Under the pieces are notes generated by a model. The model was given only the letters and a program-made list of their open reading frames with translations, ran no database searches and was not told the DNA's origin. Both the position numbers and the translations under genes were made by a program. Positions 16,248-16,418 of a stretch of DNA of 16,418 nt are shown here, in pieces. The number at the start of each line of letters is the position of its first letter. The stretch's first letter is position 1. The DNA comes from Thoreauomyces humboldtii (taxonomy: Eukaryota > Chytridiomycota > Chytridiomycetes > Spizellomycetales > Powellomycetaceae), in NCBI GenBank assembly GCA_027596035.1, contig JADGJA010000508.1, forward strand, positions 1 to 16,418. Reading direction: 5' to 3'.

Positions 16248-16418
16248 ATGTCCGCCCCTTCCTCTACAGAACAAGAAGCGGGCACCTCGTCTCTCGCCGC
16301 ACCTCCCCTAGCTCTCGAGTACGATCCCGAAAAGGCCGCCCAGCAAGCACCCATCGGTCAGACCGTCAAGCTGGACGCTCTGGGACCCATGGTGGTCAAC
16401 GAGGCGAGTCTTGGGGGG
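16248..16418 (+). CDS. Conserved fungal protein of unknown function, N-terminus (partial)
   Basis: ATG at 16248 opens a frame beginning MSAPSSTEQEAGTSS, then EYDPEKAAQQAPIGQ and KLDALGPMVVNE. From memory, the LGPMVVN motif is followed by DGTLSRI in a widespread small fungal protein family of unknown function. Here the next codons read ASLGG instead. A GC-type splice donor (GAG|GCGAGT, donor at 16404) would end the exon after NE and let DGTLSRI come from the next exon. The gene leaves the window at 16418. It is transcribed away from eL19. Confidence 0.65.
   Translation, partial: MSAPSSTEQEAGTSSLAAPPLALEYDPEKAAQQAPIGQTVKLDALGPMVVNEASLGG

Noticed and set aside
1..16418. tRNA, rRNA, CRISPR array
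   Set aside because: No cloverleaf-like or rRNA-like sequence and no regularly spaced repeats were seen.

Overview
The window looks like nuclear DNA from a filamentous or yeast-like fungus, most likely a basidiomycete. The genes are intron-dense, most introns are 45-90 nt (two in the ribosomal protein gene exceed 140 nt) with GT..AG borders and CTNAC/TAAC-like branch sites, and the window contains a PARP-type ADP-ribosyltransferase preceded by two small Cys ribbons, an architecture I associate with basidiomycetes. Genus cannot be told from the sequence alone.

Two very different halves meet near position 9350. The right half (9351-16418) is ordinary and well preserved. Four multi-exon genes lie on the minus strand: an Fe(II)/2-oxoglutarate dioxygenase of the TauD/TfdA family (9351-10728), an ER-type J-protein of the DNAJB12/14-Hlj1 family (11441-12998), a secreted RNase T2 (13344-14290) and ribosomal protein eL19 (14940-15908). 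A fifth gene, a conserved fungal protein of unknown function, starts on the plus strand at 16248 and runs off the window; it shares a divergent promoter with eL19 that carries a TTAGGG-like element. Every exon of the four minus-strand genes can be joined so that the total coding length is an exact multiple of three.

The left half (1-9350) is accessory in character and everything recognisable in it is on the plus strand. It opens with a PARP-domain gene (146-1462, 5' end not resolved) that needs a 6-nt microexon to rebuild the conserved end of the catalytic domain. From about 2.2 to 9.0 kb there is a string of protein-like exons with good splice signals but repeatedly broken reading frames: at least four decayed or mis-assembled gene bodies. 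Two of them share a strongly conserved block (DGLxWVGPHPGDGGQVFH) whose nucleotide differences are mostly synonymous, so it was a functional domain long after duplication. I cannot assign this family. No reverse transcriptase, transposase catalytic motif, LTR or terminal inverted repeat was seen.

The right-half genes are unrelated housekeeping or metabolic functions and do not form a pathway. The left half reads as a fast-evolving gene-turnover island beside a conserved block.
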